Position numbers and translations under genes: made by a program | Notes under the pieces: model-generated | What the model was told of the DNA's origin: nothing | Database searches by the model: none | Seen by the model: the letters and a program-made list of their open reading frames with translations, nothing else | Assembly (NCBI RefSeq): GCF_002432345.1 | Contig: NZ_DJDT01000339.1 | Location: forward strand, 1 to 11,062 | Length of the DNA: 11,062 bases | From: Pedobacter sp. UBA5917 | Lineage (GTDB): Bacteria > Bacteroidota > Bacteroidia > Sphingobacteriales > Sphingobacteriaceae | Reading direction: 5' to 3' | Shown: piece after piece, positions 1-8,218 of the stretch | Layout: every line of letters starts with the position of its first letter | How positions within the stretch are numbered: position 1 is the stretch's first letter

Positions 1-25
1 CGTTCCAGTCGAGATGACGACGTAT
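1..25. repeat. Possible edge of a dispersed intergenic repeat
   Basis: These bases follow the stop codon of the last lipoprotein gene. Read on the minus strand they give CGTCATCTCGACTGGAACG, which resembles the start of a short intergenic repeat that I recall as frequent in Pedobacter-type genomes (CGTCATCTCGACTG followed by variable sequence). Only the first part is inside the window, so neither a palindrome nor a copy number can be seen. The resemblance is from memory, not from a search. If it is correct, the lipoprotein gene is probably the last of its transcription unit. Confidence 0.35.
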
Positions 26-1234
26 TTACTCTTTATTCCACAATCTGATTTCGCTTATATTGCTATAATTACCATCTCCGGTGGTTACATGTTTAATCCT
101 GATACGAATATAACGAATCGGTTTACCACCGTTGTCCAAATCGGCGGTTATTGCATTTTTGCCATCATCCGATCGGGTTACATCTTTTAAAAGTATCCAT
201 CCCTTACTGGTAGCTTCAGCAGGCCAACCGCTGTTACTGGCTGATAAAGTAGTAGTTGCATTGGTTAAATCGGCAGTTCCCCAAACTTCAAAACGATCAG
301 GATTGTTACAGCAATCGCGTCCGGTTTCTTCAATGCGCGATAAATTGGTATAAACCTTGCCCAAATCGAAAGTAATTACGTGCGGCATACCACTGTTGCC
401 CGCACTATGGAAAACATTCGGATAGCCCTGCGGCCCCACACTCCCATCCCACAATTTGCTGATGCTGGTACCCGACTCGTAGGTCTGTGCATCTCCTGGC
501 AAACGCACTTCTGCAAAAAGCGAACGGTCGCAAAGTACATACTTGTAAACCTGCGGAAAAATAGAATAGGCATTTACCGCAAAAACATCCAACGAGCTCC
601 TTTCAGGGATATAAGAAGAGAGATACTGAATTTCAGTGCCGGCTTTATAACTGGGCAGAACAATAGAGTTATCTTTTGCTAAAAGCGTCACTTCTGCAGC
701 GTTTCCGGCCGCATTGGTGTATTTTATCAGGGTACCGGTATTAATGGTATCGGGTGTGTTAAAGTTTAGTTTAACAGATCCATCGGCATTTACAACATAA
801 GGTTCGGTAGCATTATAGCCTCTGTTCAGTAATCCTCCTTTGTAAGTTGGTCCGTATACTTTTACATTGTTTACGTCTTTTGGCACTGATCTGTTCCCAT
901 TTTTATCATAAGAGTAAATGGTAAAGGCATAAACAAATTCCTGAAGATTCGGTATGGTTGCAAAAACGCTATCGGTTTTGCCATTGATGGCCACCACCTG
1001 CGAATCGACTTTGTTATTATAGTAAATTACATATTTCACAATGCTTGGGTCGGAACTTGATTTCCATTTTAACTGTGCACGAAGATTCCCGGACCTGCTC
1101 AGTACATCTTTGGGACTTCCGGTATAGATAATTTCATGCCCGTTAAATAAGTCCCTGAAATCTGTTTGCTGTTTTTTACAGCCCATCGTAATAGCCAGTG
1201 CAAAAAGGCCTACGAAAATTATAAGATTTTTCAT
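26..1234 (-). CDS. DUF4998-type surface lipoprotein with C-terminal discoidin/DUF5000-like domain
   Basis: Probable surface glycan-binding or accessory lipoprotein of the SusC/SusD system. The start at 1234 gives 402 residues and a clean lipoprotein signal: MKN, a hydrophobic stretch, then Cys19 in ITMGC. Met at -2 makes the lipobox slightly atypical. An upstream in-frame ATG at 1273 would add 13 polar residues before the signal peptide and would lie inside an inverted repeat, so I reject it. Residues about 25-130 resemble DUF4998, including EIIYTG, an LKWK strand and an IYSYDKNGNRSVP segment like a fibronectin-type repeat. Residues about 240-400 look like a DUF5000 or F5/8 type C (discoidin-like) domain: LWDG at 261-264, ITFDLGK at 287-293, FEVWGT at 315-320, RYIRIRI at 374-380. 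The RDCCNNP segment (306-312) has an adjacent Cys pair. No catalytic motif is visible. It is the last gene of the SusC/D unit. The domain names come from pattern recognition, and the ligand is unknown. Confidence 0.8.
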   Translation of the reverse strand: MKNLIIFVGLFALAITMGCKKQQTDFRDLFNGHEIIYTGSPKDVLSRSGNLRAQLKWKSSSDPSIVKYVIYYNNKVDSQVVAINGKTDSVFATIPNLQEFVYAFTIYSYDKNGNRSVPKDVNNVKVYGPTYKGGLLNRGYNATEPYVVNADGSVKLNFNTPDTINTGTLIKYTNAAGNAAEVTLLAKDNSIVLPSYKAGTEIQYLSSYIPERSSLDVFAVNAYSIFPQVYKYVLCDRSLFAEVRLPGDAQTYESGTSISKLWDGSVGPQGYPNVFHSAGNSGMPHVITFDLGKVYTNLSRIEETGRDCCNNPDRFEVWGTADLTNATTTLSASNSGWPAEATSKGWILLKDVTRSDDGKNAITADLDNGGKPIRYIRIRIKHVTTGDGNYSNISEIRLWNKE

Positions 1235-1266
1235 CCGTATATAATTGTTTTTTAATGATGATGAAC

Positions 1267-1310
1267 CTATCATGATTTATTCATTTCTGTGTGCAGACAA
1301 ATCATGATGG
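1267..1310 (-). repeat. Intercistronic inverted repeat (10-bp perfect arms)
   Basis: ATCATGATTT at 1269-1278 is perfectly complementary to AAATCATGAT at 1299-1308, with a 20-nt loop. One G-U and one G-C pair extend the stem outward to 1267/1310. It lies in the 117-nt gap between the two lipoprotein genes, upstream of the chosen start at 1234. The stem is AT-rich and is not followed on the minus strand by a T run, so it is not a standard intrinsic terminator. It could be a regulator site, an mRNA processing or stability element, or chance. Confidence 0.45.
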
Positions 1311-1351
1311 TTTCATCTCTTTTAAATTTGATATCAGATTGGGTTTTAATA

Positions 1352-2575
1352 TTATTGTGGCGTTCCATAAGGCGTAAATTCCATCAGGTGTGCCGCTGCT
1401 TCGTTGCCCCAAACCGTTGATACGGCAATTCTGAGGTATTTAACAGCCGGTGCTGCCGTTGGTACCTTGAAGCTTACACCGTTTTTAACAAAATCGTTAT
1501 CCGACGAATTAATTGCGGTTGGGAGATTGCCCGATGGTGGATCCGGAAAACGGAAATTCCCCAGGTTTACCCAATTTCCTATCACTGTACCTTCTGCCGC
1601 CGTTACAGGAAGCTGAATATCGGTAGGCGTTGATGAGTTTGTTCCCCAAAGTGCAAATACTTTTGGATTGGCAAATTTATAGGTGTACTGATCGCCTGTT
1701 CTTTCGTAAAGTACAAAACGGCTTAACTTATAGGTTTTCCCGATACCAAAACTGCAGGAATATGGAAGCGCTACACCGTAACGGGTATGCCAGCCGTTTC
1801 CATCCTGCTTGCCATCCCATAAATACGGTAATGTCCAGCCAAAGTCTGTCGGACTATCTGTGTTTAGGTTTAATACACTGAATTTTGATTTATCAGCTGC
1901 TTCCTCCGCCAGTGGGATTAATGCCTTCTGAAGCGTATCCGAAATATTGCCCCATCTATCGGTAACATAAACCCCGAACCGCCTTTCGGTTGAAGAAAAA
2001 CCCGTAACCGAATAATCGATTTTTGCATCTTTGGTAAAACGCTGATCCTCGATTTCCATGGCTTTTGTATTGTTGTTATAGCTCAGCACAACAATGCCAA
2101 TCTGTTTTTTCAACGGATTATCCGCTGTAATATTCACCCCGCTAAAATCAGCCGTAAGATTTACTGATGGACGTACTACCGAATAAACCGGGGTTAACGG
2201 ATTAACCGTTACGGTAACCGGATCGGACATTACGTTTGCCCTCGAAACCGTATAAAGCGTTACCTGATATGGTTTTGCTTTTGCAAAACCTTCAACAACT
2301 ACCGTATCCTGATAATAAGATGATTTTGTTTCGCGGTCGGCATTATCATTTATCTTGTACTTGGCTAGCACATAAAGAATATTTTGGGAATTGGGGAGGT
2401 TATAGATAATGTTTGCTCCACCATTAAAATTATCGACCTTAATATTGCTTACGGGCAGCGGTTTAGTTGTGTCTTCAGAAATAACAGCATTAAAACCGTT
2501 ATTTTTCTTGCATGCCACCACGCCGATAATTATCAGCATGATAAGACATGGAAAACTATATTTTTTTATGTTCAT
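1352..2575 (-). CDS. DUF4959-DUF5126-DUF5000-type surface lipoprotein
   Basis: Predicted outer-membrane surface lipoprotein that assists glycan capture by the SusC/SusD pair. The start at 2575 (MNIKKYSF) gives 407 residues, a hydrophobic segment LIMLIIIGVV and a good lipobox VVAC with Cys22. The upstream in-frame ATG at 2602 would overlap the stop of the SusD-like gene and add nine charged residues, so I do not use it. Three parts match the usual order in this family: a DUF4959-like N-terminal fibronectin-type domain (about 23-125), a DUF5126-like middle domain (about 130-225, with RFGVYVTDRWGNIS at 199-212) and a DUF5000-like C-terminal domain (about 235-402). The last has YLWDG at 251-255, WHT at 262-264, FGIGKTYKLSRFVLYER at 276-292, FALWGT at 307-312 and KYLRI at 379-383. 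It begins 20 nt after the SusD-like stop codon, so it is very probably co-transcribed. No enzyme motif is seen. The C-terminal domain shares its motif order with the neighbouring lipoprotein. Confidence 0.87.
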   Translation of the reverse strand: MNIKKYSFPCLIMLIIIGVVACKKNNGFNAVISEDTTKPLPVSNIKVDNFNGGANIIYNLPNSQNILYVLAKYKINDNADRETKSSYYQDTVVVEGFAKAKPYQVTLYTVSRANVMSDPVTVTVNPLTPVYSVVRPSVNLTADFSGVNITADNPLKKQIGIVVLSYNNNTKAMEIEDQRFTKDAKIDYSVTGFSSTERRFGVYVTDRWGNISDTLQKALIPLAEEAADKSKFSVLNLNTDSPTDFGWTLPYLWDGKQDGNGWHTRYGVALPYSCSFGIGKTYKLSRFVLYERTGDQYTYKFANPKVFALWGTNSSTPTDIQLPVTAAEGTVIGNWVNLGNFRFPDPPSGNLPTAINSSDNDFVKNGVSFKVPTAAPAVKYLRIAVSTVWGNEAAAHLMEFTPYGTPQ

Positions 2576-2595
2576 GATCAGATCTTCTTTAAATT

Positions 2596-4533
2596 TTACC
2601 AAAATGGATTTTGAACTAAATTGGGGTTAACCGCAAGGTTATCTGCCTTAATAGGCCACAGATAATCTTTTGTACTGAAAACCGGAACAAAAAGATTACG
2701 CGGACGATAATAGTTTACCGATTGATCGTCGAAAATGCTCCATCCCTGCATAGGTTTGGCCATTACTGTTTGTAACTCTTTCCAGCGGCGCAGATCCCAG
2801 CCTGGTATACACTCAAAAGCAAGCTCTATCCTTCTTTCCTGGTGGATGATCTGACGAAGACCGGCCTGGCTAGTGTATTTCATTGGATTGGTAGAAAGCG
2901 TGGCTGTCCATGCATCTGCTACAGTTGGGATCTTTGCTCTTTTTCTCACCTCATCTATATAAGGTAATACCTCCGAATAGTTTTTTCCCTGTTCGTTCAG
3001 CGCCTCTGCATATAACAGATAAAGGTCTGAAAGCCTCATTAGTGGAAAATGGAAATCTTCATAAGACAAACGGTCGTTGTAAACCGTTAAATAATTAACC
3101 AGTTTTTTCGGCCAGTAGCCCGAAATATTGGTATGGGCTCCATCTTTCGGACCTGCAAAGCTCGTAGTTCCGCGTGCCTGTACATAGTTTGCGTTTGCCG
3201 GATCGCCTAGCTGGCCGTTGCCATACCAAACACCTCCATCAAATGCAATAGATGCATAAAACCTTGGTTCGCGTTTGAAATGTGCTTTTACGGTTTCGTA
3301 GCCGTTGTGCACATAATACTGATCAGCAGTTCCTGCGGTTTGCAAAGTATAGCGGTTTCTGTAGTCCCAGGTTTTGTCTTCCTCTATCGGCAAGCCATTA
3401 TTGGTGTAAAACAGTTCCTGCTCGGCAATAGGAACAGCAAAAGTACCCTGTGCGCTATTTATATTCAGCGCAGCGGCAGCATTTAAACGGGGAATACATC
3501 TTTCCTGTTTTCCAAATCCGAAAACCGGGGCCATACCCCATATCAGTTCGGTATTCTGCTCCCATTTATCGGTAATTGCGGTTTGAAACGATAGTACATT
3601 AACCAGTTCCTGTGGCAGATTAGCAGGCATATTAGCCGTTGGGATAAAGGTATGTAACCTCAAACCGGCCGCTAAACATGCTTTTAATGCTTCATCGCAT
3701 GCCTGGGCAGCTCGGTCCCATTTTTGCTGATCTTTCTGTACGCTGAAAAGCTGTTGCCCATCTTTATTACGGAGCCCGGCATAATCTGTATTGCCATTAA
3801 ATAAGGGGCTTGCTGCAGCTACCAGAATCTGTGCTTTAACGGCACGCGAAATAAGGGAAGTTATTCTTCCAAGTTCCTGGGTCTGATTCTGGATCTGTGT
3901 AGGAAGATCAGGCGTAGCTTCATCCAATAACTTAACCATGTAGTTTACAACCGAATCAACAGGTTTTCTTTTTACCCTCGTTTCTTCTATCGAGCTGTTT
4001 ATCGGCAGGTTAACATCGGTAATCGGAATAGGTCCGTACATCCTGAACAGGTAAAAATGATAATAAGCTTTAAGGAACTTTACCTCGGCAATCCATCTCC
4101 TTTTTTCTGTATCACCAAGATCTATCGGTTTGTCGATATTTTCGAGCATGGTATTACAGCGTCTGATGGCATTGAACATGGCCTGTCCATCCTCATTTCC
4201 ATCCCAGTAGTTTAATCCAGGGTTTGTACTGGTTTGTGTACCCCTCATCATGTTAAAGCCGGTTGCTTTAATACCCTGTGTATCGTTTATTTCATTCTGG
4301 CCCGGAAAAACAATCTCGCCGGAAGTAGAAAATCCCCCATCTAACCAAGGGTTCTGCAACTGCTGCAGCGTGCTGTAACAGGTAAACAGATAATTTTCTG
4401 CTTCATTACGGTTCCTGAAAGCGTAATCTATTGTACCTACATTATCAGGGGTAACGTTGAGGTATTTTTTGCATGATGCGATGGATGACACCATAACAAC
4501 TGCGAATATTATTTTTGAATATAATGACTTCAT
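2596..4533 (-). CDS. SusD/RagB-family outer-membrane lipoprotein
   Basis: Surface lipoprotein that binds an oligosaccharide and acts as the lid of the SusC-like barrel. The 645-residue product starts with MKSLYSK, a hydrophobic segment and a standard lipobox SIASC with Cys21, followed by KKYLNVTPD, the usual beginning of mature SusD proteins. Helical TPR-like segments typical of the SusD fold follow (NRNEAENYLFTCYSTLQQL, then FNAIRRCNTMLENID at about 120-134 and AEVKFLKAYYHFYLFRMYGPIPI at about 149-171). The C-terminal RagB/SusD region contains LRLSDLYLLYAEALNEQGK-type sequence, ERRIELAFE (566-574) and GWDLRRWKEL (578-587), and it ends in QNPFW as many SusD proteins do. The length is at the upper end for the family. 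The gene lies 21 nt downstream of the SusC-like gene and 20 nt upstream of the DUF4959-type gene. Family assignment is secure. The ligand cannot be read from the sequence. Confidence 0.96.
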   Translation of the reverse strand: MKSLYSKIIFAVVMVSSIASCKKYLNVTPDNVGTIDYAFRNRNEAENYLFTCYSTLQQLQNPWLDGGFSTSGEIVFPGQNEINDTQGIKATGFNMMRGTQTSTNPGLNYWDGNEDGQAMFNAIRRCNTMLENIDKPIDLGDTEKRRWIAEVKFLKAYYHFYLFRMYGPIPITDVNLPINSSIEETRVKRKPVDSVVNYMVKLLDEATPDLPTQIQNQTQELGRITSLISRAVKAQILVAAASPLFNGNTDYAGLRNKDGQQLFSVQKDQQKWDRAAQACDEALKACLAAGLRLHTFIPTANMPANLPQELVNVLSFQTAITDKWEQNTELIWGMAPVFGFGKQERCIPRLNAAAALNINSAQGTFAVPIAEQELFYTNNGLPIEEDKTWDYRNRYTLQTAGTADQYYVHNGYETVKAHFKREPRFYASIAFDGGVWYGNGQLGDPANANYVQARGTTSFAGPKDGAHTNISGYWPKKLVNYLTVYNDRLSYEDFHFPLMRLSDLYLLYAEALNEQGKNYSEVLPYIDEVRKRAKIPTVADAWTATLSTNPMKYTSQAGLRQIIHQERRIELAFECIPGWDLRRWKELQTVMAKPMQGWSIFDDQSVNYYRPRNLFVPVFSTKDYLWPIKADNLAVNPNLVQNPFW

Positions 4534-4554
4534 AGCTTAATTCTTTATTTTTAA

Positions 4555-7500
4555 CTATAAACTAACATTTACGCCGAGGTTGTAAACTTTCTGCAATGGA
4601 TAAGAAAACCCATTTCCACCTATCTCCGGATCCCACATTGTAAACGGACTCCATGTTATCAGATTTAGACCGCTGAAATAAACCCTCAGATTTCTAAGTT
4701 TAATCTTTTCTGCCAGCTTGCGGGGTAAGGTATAACCTACTTCTAATGATTTCATCCTTAAGAAACTACCATCGCGTAACCACCATGAACTGTTCTGACG
4801 GTTGTTTTCGATTACCGCACCATTTATACCAAGCCTAGGGTACAATGCATACAGGTTTTGGTTATCTTCTGACCAGTGATCGTCTGCATATTGCTGTATA
4901 ACCTGGGTATTGCCCGGTAACCACGAATCGGGACTTTTAATAAACGGACTTGTTCTGGCCGGATCGATTACAAAAGATACACCTGCCTGCCCCTGGAAAA
5001 ACATGTTGAGATCGAAGTTTTTGAAACCGGTAGAAACACCGAAACCGTATACAATTGTAGGCACGGTTGGATTTCCGAACCAGGTTTGATCTTTACTATC
5101 TATTACCCCATCGTTGTTCAGATCGCGGTATTTGATATCACCACCCATAGGAGGAATACCATTGGTGCTAAAAATCTGTTTAGGCGAGTTTCTGGCCTCG
5201 CTGTCGTCAACAAATAAACGTTCGGCGATGTAGCCAAAATTTCTGTTAAGTGAAACACCATTATGCAAACGGTATTTATCGGCAAAATCAGGTTCTTCGT
5301 ACTGGGTATATTTATTTTTGGCCAGGGTAAAATTAGCGAGCCCTGATACCCAAAGGTCGTTACTGAAATTATGTTTTCCATCAAGTGAGAACTCAATACC
5401 CTGCGATTCTACCTTGCCGATATTGGCCGAAATCTGCGATTCGAGTCCCATAGTGCTTGGAATATCTTTTCTATCCTGTAAAATATCTGATTTAAAGTTT
5501 TTGTAAACCTCAGTGGTAAATCTGATGTTCTTAAGTAAAGTTAATTCCAATCCCAGGTTAATCTGTCTCGATACTTCCCAGGTAACATCCCTGTTCTCAT
5601 AATTGTTGATGGTAACCCCATTATGCGAATAACCAAGGTTGGTACCAAATGAGGCTGGATTCCCCCCATTCAGGTTAACATCCGAGAGGTAAAAAAACCT
5701 CCTGTCGCTGATGGCGTCGTTACCTACCAAGCCATAACTTCCCCTGATTTTCATCCTGTCGATTACATTGGAAAGGTCTCCATAGAATTTTTCTCCCGAT
5801 ACAATCCACGAGGCACCTACCGTTGGGAAGAAACCAAAGCGGTGATTTTCGGAGAAACGTTCAGAGCCATTGTAACCAAAGTTAAACTCCAGAAAATATT
5901 TGCTTCTGTAAGCATAAGTGGCACGACCGGATAACCCCAGGTTCCTGAACGGCAATGAATTAAACAGTGTACTGGCGTTTGCATTGAGCAATTGCTGTTG
6001 TGTACCGATCAATGCAGCACTTACATTGTGGTATTTGTTGATGTCGACCGAATAATCCAATACCCCCTGTAGGTAAAGGAAAGTATTTAGTGTACTTGCC
6101 CCTGCATAATAGTTTAAATATTCCCTTGCCTGATCGGGTTTATTGTTGATCCAGTTTAAGGTATATTGGTTAGTGGCTTTGTCGTATGATTGCACATTAT
6201 AAAAATAAGGTGCATAAGCCAGTTGCGATTCAAACCTTGCGTATCTGTTTGTACTGAAGATTCCTTTAAAATTTAAACCTTTTGTCAGGAAATCAAGTTT
6301 TTGGTTAACCTCGATCTGCGCAAGCATCCTTGATTCCGAAAATCTTCTGTTTCCCCTCAATAACGCAGCATAAGGGTTGATGTTTTTTACATCTGTTGAT
6401 GACGTTGGCGGCGTACTTCCATCAGGTAATACAACGGCATCGGTATTATTACCAAAAAGAATGTGCTGAACACGTGCATTGGCTTTATCAGGCTCGTAAT
6501 AAGCCGGAAAATCAACCGGACTGGTGTGGGTAGCTATATTATATAAATCGGTTGCAAACGATGGATCGTTCGTCATTGGGCCCACGTACTCGTTAAAGTT
6601 ACCCGATAAACGCACAATCAGTTCGGTAGTGCGGGTAAGATCAATGTTTACATTAGAACGTAACTGATAGTTTTTAAAGCGTACATTATTGTTGTTGTTG
6701 TTTCTGATATCGGTTTTCAATATGCCATTATCATTCGAATAAGAACCTGCTACATAATAACGGGCTACACCACCGCCGCCAGAAATATTGAGGTTGGCCC
6801 TTTGTGTTGAAGTATTTTTCTTAAACAGCATATCCATCCAGTTTACCGCCGGATAAACATAAGGGTTACTGCTAGGCGCACCAGTCATGGTAGCCTGCGT
6901 ATTTAATATCTTATTCGGTGTATACGGTGCCCCGGGCGAACTCCTTGTGCTCAGCGCTTCGTTATAAAGTTTCATATAGGTAACCGGATCGGCAATCTGC
7001 AATGGACTGATCGGCGAAGAGGTTGACCCCTCCAACCTAAAGTTAATCTGTGCTTTACCAATTTTACCTTCTTTGGTTTTAACGAGAATTACGCCGTTTC
7101 CTCCCCTGGCGCCATACAACGCAGTAGCACTTGCATCTTTTAACACAGAAAAACTTTCGATATCATCCACCTGTAAGCGTGCAAGATCAGTAGAGGTCAT
7201 TTCTACGTTGTCAATCAAAATCAACGGATCTCTCCTGTAACCAAAGGTAGTTACGCCGCGGATAAAGAAATTCGCATTATCCTGCCCTGGCTGTCCACTT
7301 GGTTGAAATGCAATAACCCCTGCTACCTTACCGGCAAATGCAGTGGTAAGGTTACTGGCAGGCACTTTTAAATCGCCCGGTTTCACTGATGTTACCGCAC
7401 CAACAATGGCTTCCTTCCGTTGTTTCTGTCCCAGGGCAGTAATCACAACCTCCTCGGCCTGCACTGCATCTTCCGCAAGTTTAATATTTAGTACTGTAGT

Positions 7501-7830
7501 GTTTGCCGTAACCGTTACCCTTTTCTCTGCGTAACCTATAAAGGAGAAACGCAGTTCAACGCCAGATTCAACATCAAGGATAAACCTACCATTGTTATCG
7601 GTTTGGGTACCAGCCTTAGGCCCGCTAACCGTAGCTACAATAACTCCGGGAATGGCAACTCCCGCCGTATCGGTAACCTTACCCGTAATGGTTTTCTTCC
7701 CTACCTGGGAATAACTTTTTACAGGCATAAAAATCAGGAAAAATACAAGCATCGAACCTGTCAATACCAGTGCATTTTTTAGCCTGCCAGACACCGAAAG
7801 GTGTCCACAAAACAAAAATAATTGCTTCAT
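4555..7830 (-). CDS. SusC/RagA-family TonB-dependent outer-membrane transporter
   Basis: TonB-dependent barrel that imports the glycan bound by its SusD partner. It has 1091 residues. The N-terminus is long, with a hydrophobic stretch at about 20-36 ending in SYSQ, consistent with a signal peptide cut near residue 42. A carboxypeptidase-D regulatory-like domain follows (about 46-120: ITGKVTDTAGVAIPGV, NNGRFILDV, FSFIGYAEK), then a TonB-box-like EEVVITALG (126-134) and the plug (about 135-255), which includes FFIRGV (188-193) and VLKDASATALYGARGGNGVI (229-248). The rest is the beta-barrel, ending in VNLGVNVSL-like sequence. No N-terminal secretin/STN domain is present, which argues against control by an ECF sigma/anti-sigma pair. 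The stop is TAG. A short AAC codon repeat near 6689-6703 encodes an Asn-rich loop (about residues 376-382) and stays in frame. It is the first gene of the downstream unit. Confidence 0.97.
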   Translation of the reverse strand: MKQLFLFCGHLSVSGRLKNALVLTGSMLVFFLIFMPVKSYSQVGKKTITGKVTDTAGVAIPGVIVATVSGPKAGTQTDNNGRFILDVESGVELRFSFIGYAEKRVTVTANTTVLNIKLAEDAVQAEEVVITALGQKQRKEAIVGAVTSVKPGDLKVPASNLTTAFAGKVAGVIAFQPSGQPGQDNANFFIRGVTTFGYRRDPLILIDNVEMTSTDLARLQVDDIESFSVLKDASATALYGARGGNGVILVKTKEGKIGKAQINFRLEGSTSSPISPLQIADPVTYMKLYNEALSTRSSPGAPYTPNKILNTQATMTGAPSSNPYVYPAVNWMDMLFKKNTSTQRANLNISGGGGVARYYVAGSYSNDNGILKTDIRNNNNNNVRFKNYQLRSNVNIDLTRTTELIVRLSGNFNEYVGPMTNDPSFATDLYNIATHTSPVDFPAYYEPDKANARVQHILFGNNTDAVVLPDGSTPPTSSTDVKNINPYAALLRGNRRFSESRMLAQIEVNQKLDFLTKGLNFKGIFSTNRYARFESQLAYAPYFYNVQSYDKATNQYTLNWINNKPDQAREYLNYYAGASTLNTFLYLQGVLDYSVDINKYHNVSAALIGTQQQLLNANASTLFNSLPFRNLGLSGRATYAYRSKYFLEFNFGYNGSERFSENHRFGFFPTVGASWIVSGEKFYGDLSNVIDRMKIRGSYGLVGNDAISDRRFFYLSDVNLNGGNPASFGTNLGYSHNGVTINNYENRDVTWEVSRQINLGLELTLLKNIRFTTEVYKNFKSDILQDRKDIPSTMGLESQISANIGKVESQGIEFSLDGKHNFSNDLWVSGLANFTLAKNKYTQYEEPDFADKYRLHNGVSLNRNFGYIAERLFVDDSEARNSPKQIFSTNGIPPMGGDIKYRDLNNDGVIDSKDQTWFGNPTVPTIVYGFGVSTGFKNFDLNMFFQGQAGVSFVIDPARTSPFIKSPDSWLPGNTQVIQQYADDHWSEDNQNLYALYPRLGINGAVIENNRQNSSWWLRDGSFLRMKSLEVGYTLPRKLAEKIKLRNLRVYFSGLNLITWSPFTMWDPEIGGNGFSYPLQKVYNLGVNVSL

Positions 7831-7997
7831 TTGCTAATAAGCTTTTAAATGATGAATTAGAAAATTGTAGATAGATGTAGATCGGCAGGTATTAACCTCT
7901 TTTAAGATTTTTTCGATCTGCCGGCCATCCTTTAACAGTTGAAGGAAGGGTTTGCACTGCTGCACAATAAGTTGTAAAATTTCTCATATTTTGGGAT

Positions 7998-8009
7998 TAT
8001 TTGGTTAAT
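7998..8009. promoter_or_regulatory. Candidate operator half shared with the regulator gene
   Basis: TATTTGGTTAAT occurs here, about 170 nt upstream of the SusC-like start. TATTTGGTTTAAT, the same with one extra T, occurs just upstream of the GntR-type gene. A second related element, TTGGTTTAG, begins at 8017, giving GGTT starts 16 nt apart (8003 and 8019). Sites shared between a regulator's own leader and its target's leader are expected for an autoregulated local repressor. The sequence is AT-rich and short, so chance is a real alternative. Confidence 0.25.
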
Positions 8010-8115
8010 GAAAACATTGGTTTAGGTTTGGAAATGATCTTAGCATTTTATTTACCTTATTATGCCCTTTTGTAAAAAGGAAATAAAATACTGGAATACA
8101 AGTAAATCAAAATTT

Positions 8116-8135
8116 TATCCTATCCTATCCTATCC
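8116..8135. repeat. Pentanucleotide tandem repeat (TATCC)4
   Basis: Four exact copies of TATCC (GGATA on the coding strand of the downstream operon), followed by a partial TA. It lies in the spacer before the SusC-like gene, immediately upstream of a weak promoter-like pair. A tandem repeat whose unit is not a multiple of three can gain or lose copies by slippage. In non-coding DNA this would change spacing between regulatory elements and not the reading frame. Four copies is short for a highly mutable repeat. Confidence 0.85.
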
Positions 8136-8218
8136 TACTATTTTCAGATACAATTATAAACAAAATATTTAATATTCCAAGTGTCTAATAAAAATATATA
8201 ATCAACTGAATTTCAGGT

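Larger units (their letters stand above)
7831..8218 (-). promoter_or_regulatory. 388-nt regulatory spacer upstream of the SusC-like gene
   Basis: AT-rich non-coding stretch between the symporter stop and the SusC-like start. No convincing gene is visible on either strand. It holds a four-copy TATCC tandem repeat (8116-8135); a small AT-rich hairpin CCTTTT/AAAAGG (8066-8071 and 8075-8080) with no T run after it; an inverted repeat CGGCAG (7883-7888) and CTGCCG (7918-7923) in the leader; and TATTTGGTTAAT (7998-8009), also found with one extra T before the regulator gene. A poor match to the Bacteroidota promoter pattern exists on the minus strand: TTTTG at 8112-8108 and TATTTTAT at 8090-8083, 17 nt apart. 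No full TAnnTTTG box was found, so the promoter position stays open. The spacer length suggests a promoter separate from that of the regulator-symporter pair. Confidence 0.6.

Noticed and set aside
380..682. 100-codon open frame on the plus strand
   Set aside because: It lies entirely inside the DUF4998-type gene on the opposite strand, its product (arginine-rich start, no known motif) resembles no family I know, and it has no translation signal. It is a shadow frame.
1235..1273. Upstream start for the DUF4998-type lipoprotein at 1273
   Set aside because: It would put 13 polar residues before the signal peptide and place the ATG inside an inverted repeat arm. The start at 1234 gives a normal lipoprotein signal.
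2576..2602. Upstream start for the DUF4959-type lipoprotein at 2602
   Set aside because: It would overlap the SusD-like stop codon and add charged residues before the hydrophobic segment. The start at 2575 is more typical.
6689..6703. Trinucleotide GTT/AAC repeat as a contingency locus in the SusC-like gene
   Set aside because: The unit is three bases, so length changes only add or remove Asn in a loop and cannot switch the gene off.
8066..8080. CCTTTT/AAAAGG hairpin as an intrinsic terminator of the symporter operon
   Set aside because: The six-pair stem is AT-rich, the loop is three bases, and no T run follows on the minus strand. It is also about 140 nt past the stop codon.
8206..8216. 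CTGAATTTCAG palindrome just after the symporter stop
   Set aside because: The centre is a single base, so a hairpin would keep only three or so pairs. It is too weak for a terminator, and one such palindrome in AT-rich DNA is expected by chance.
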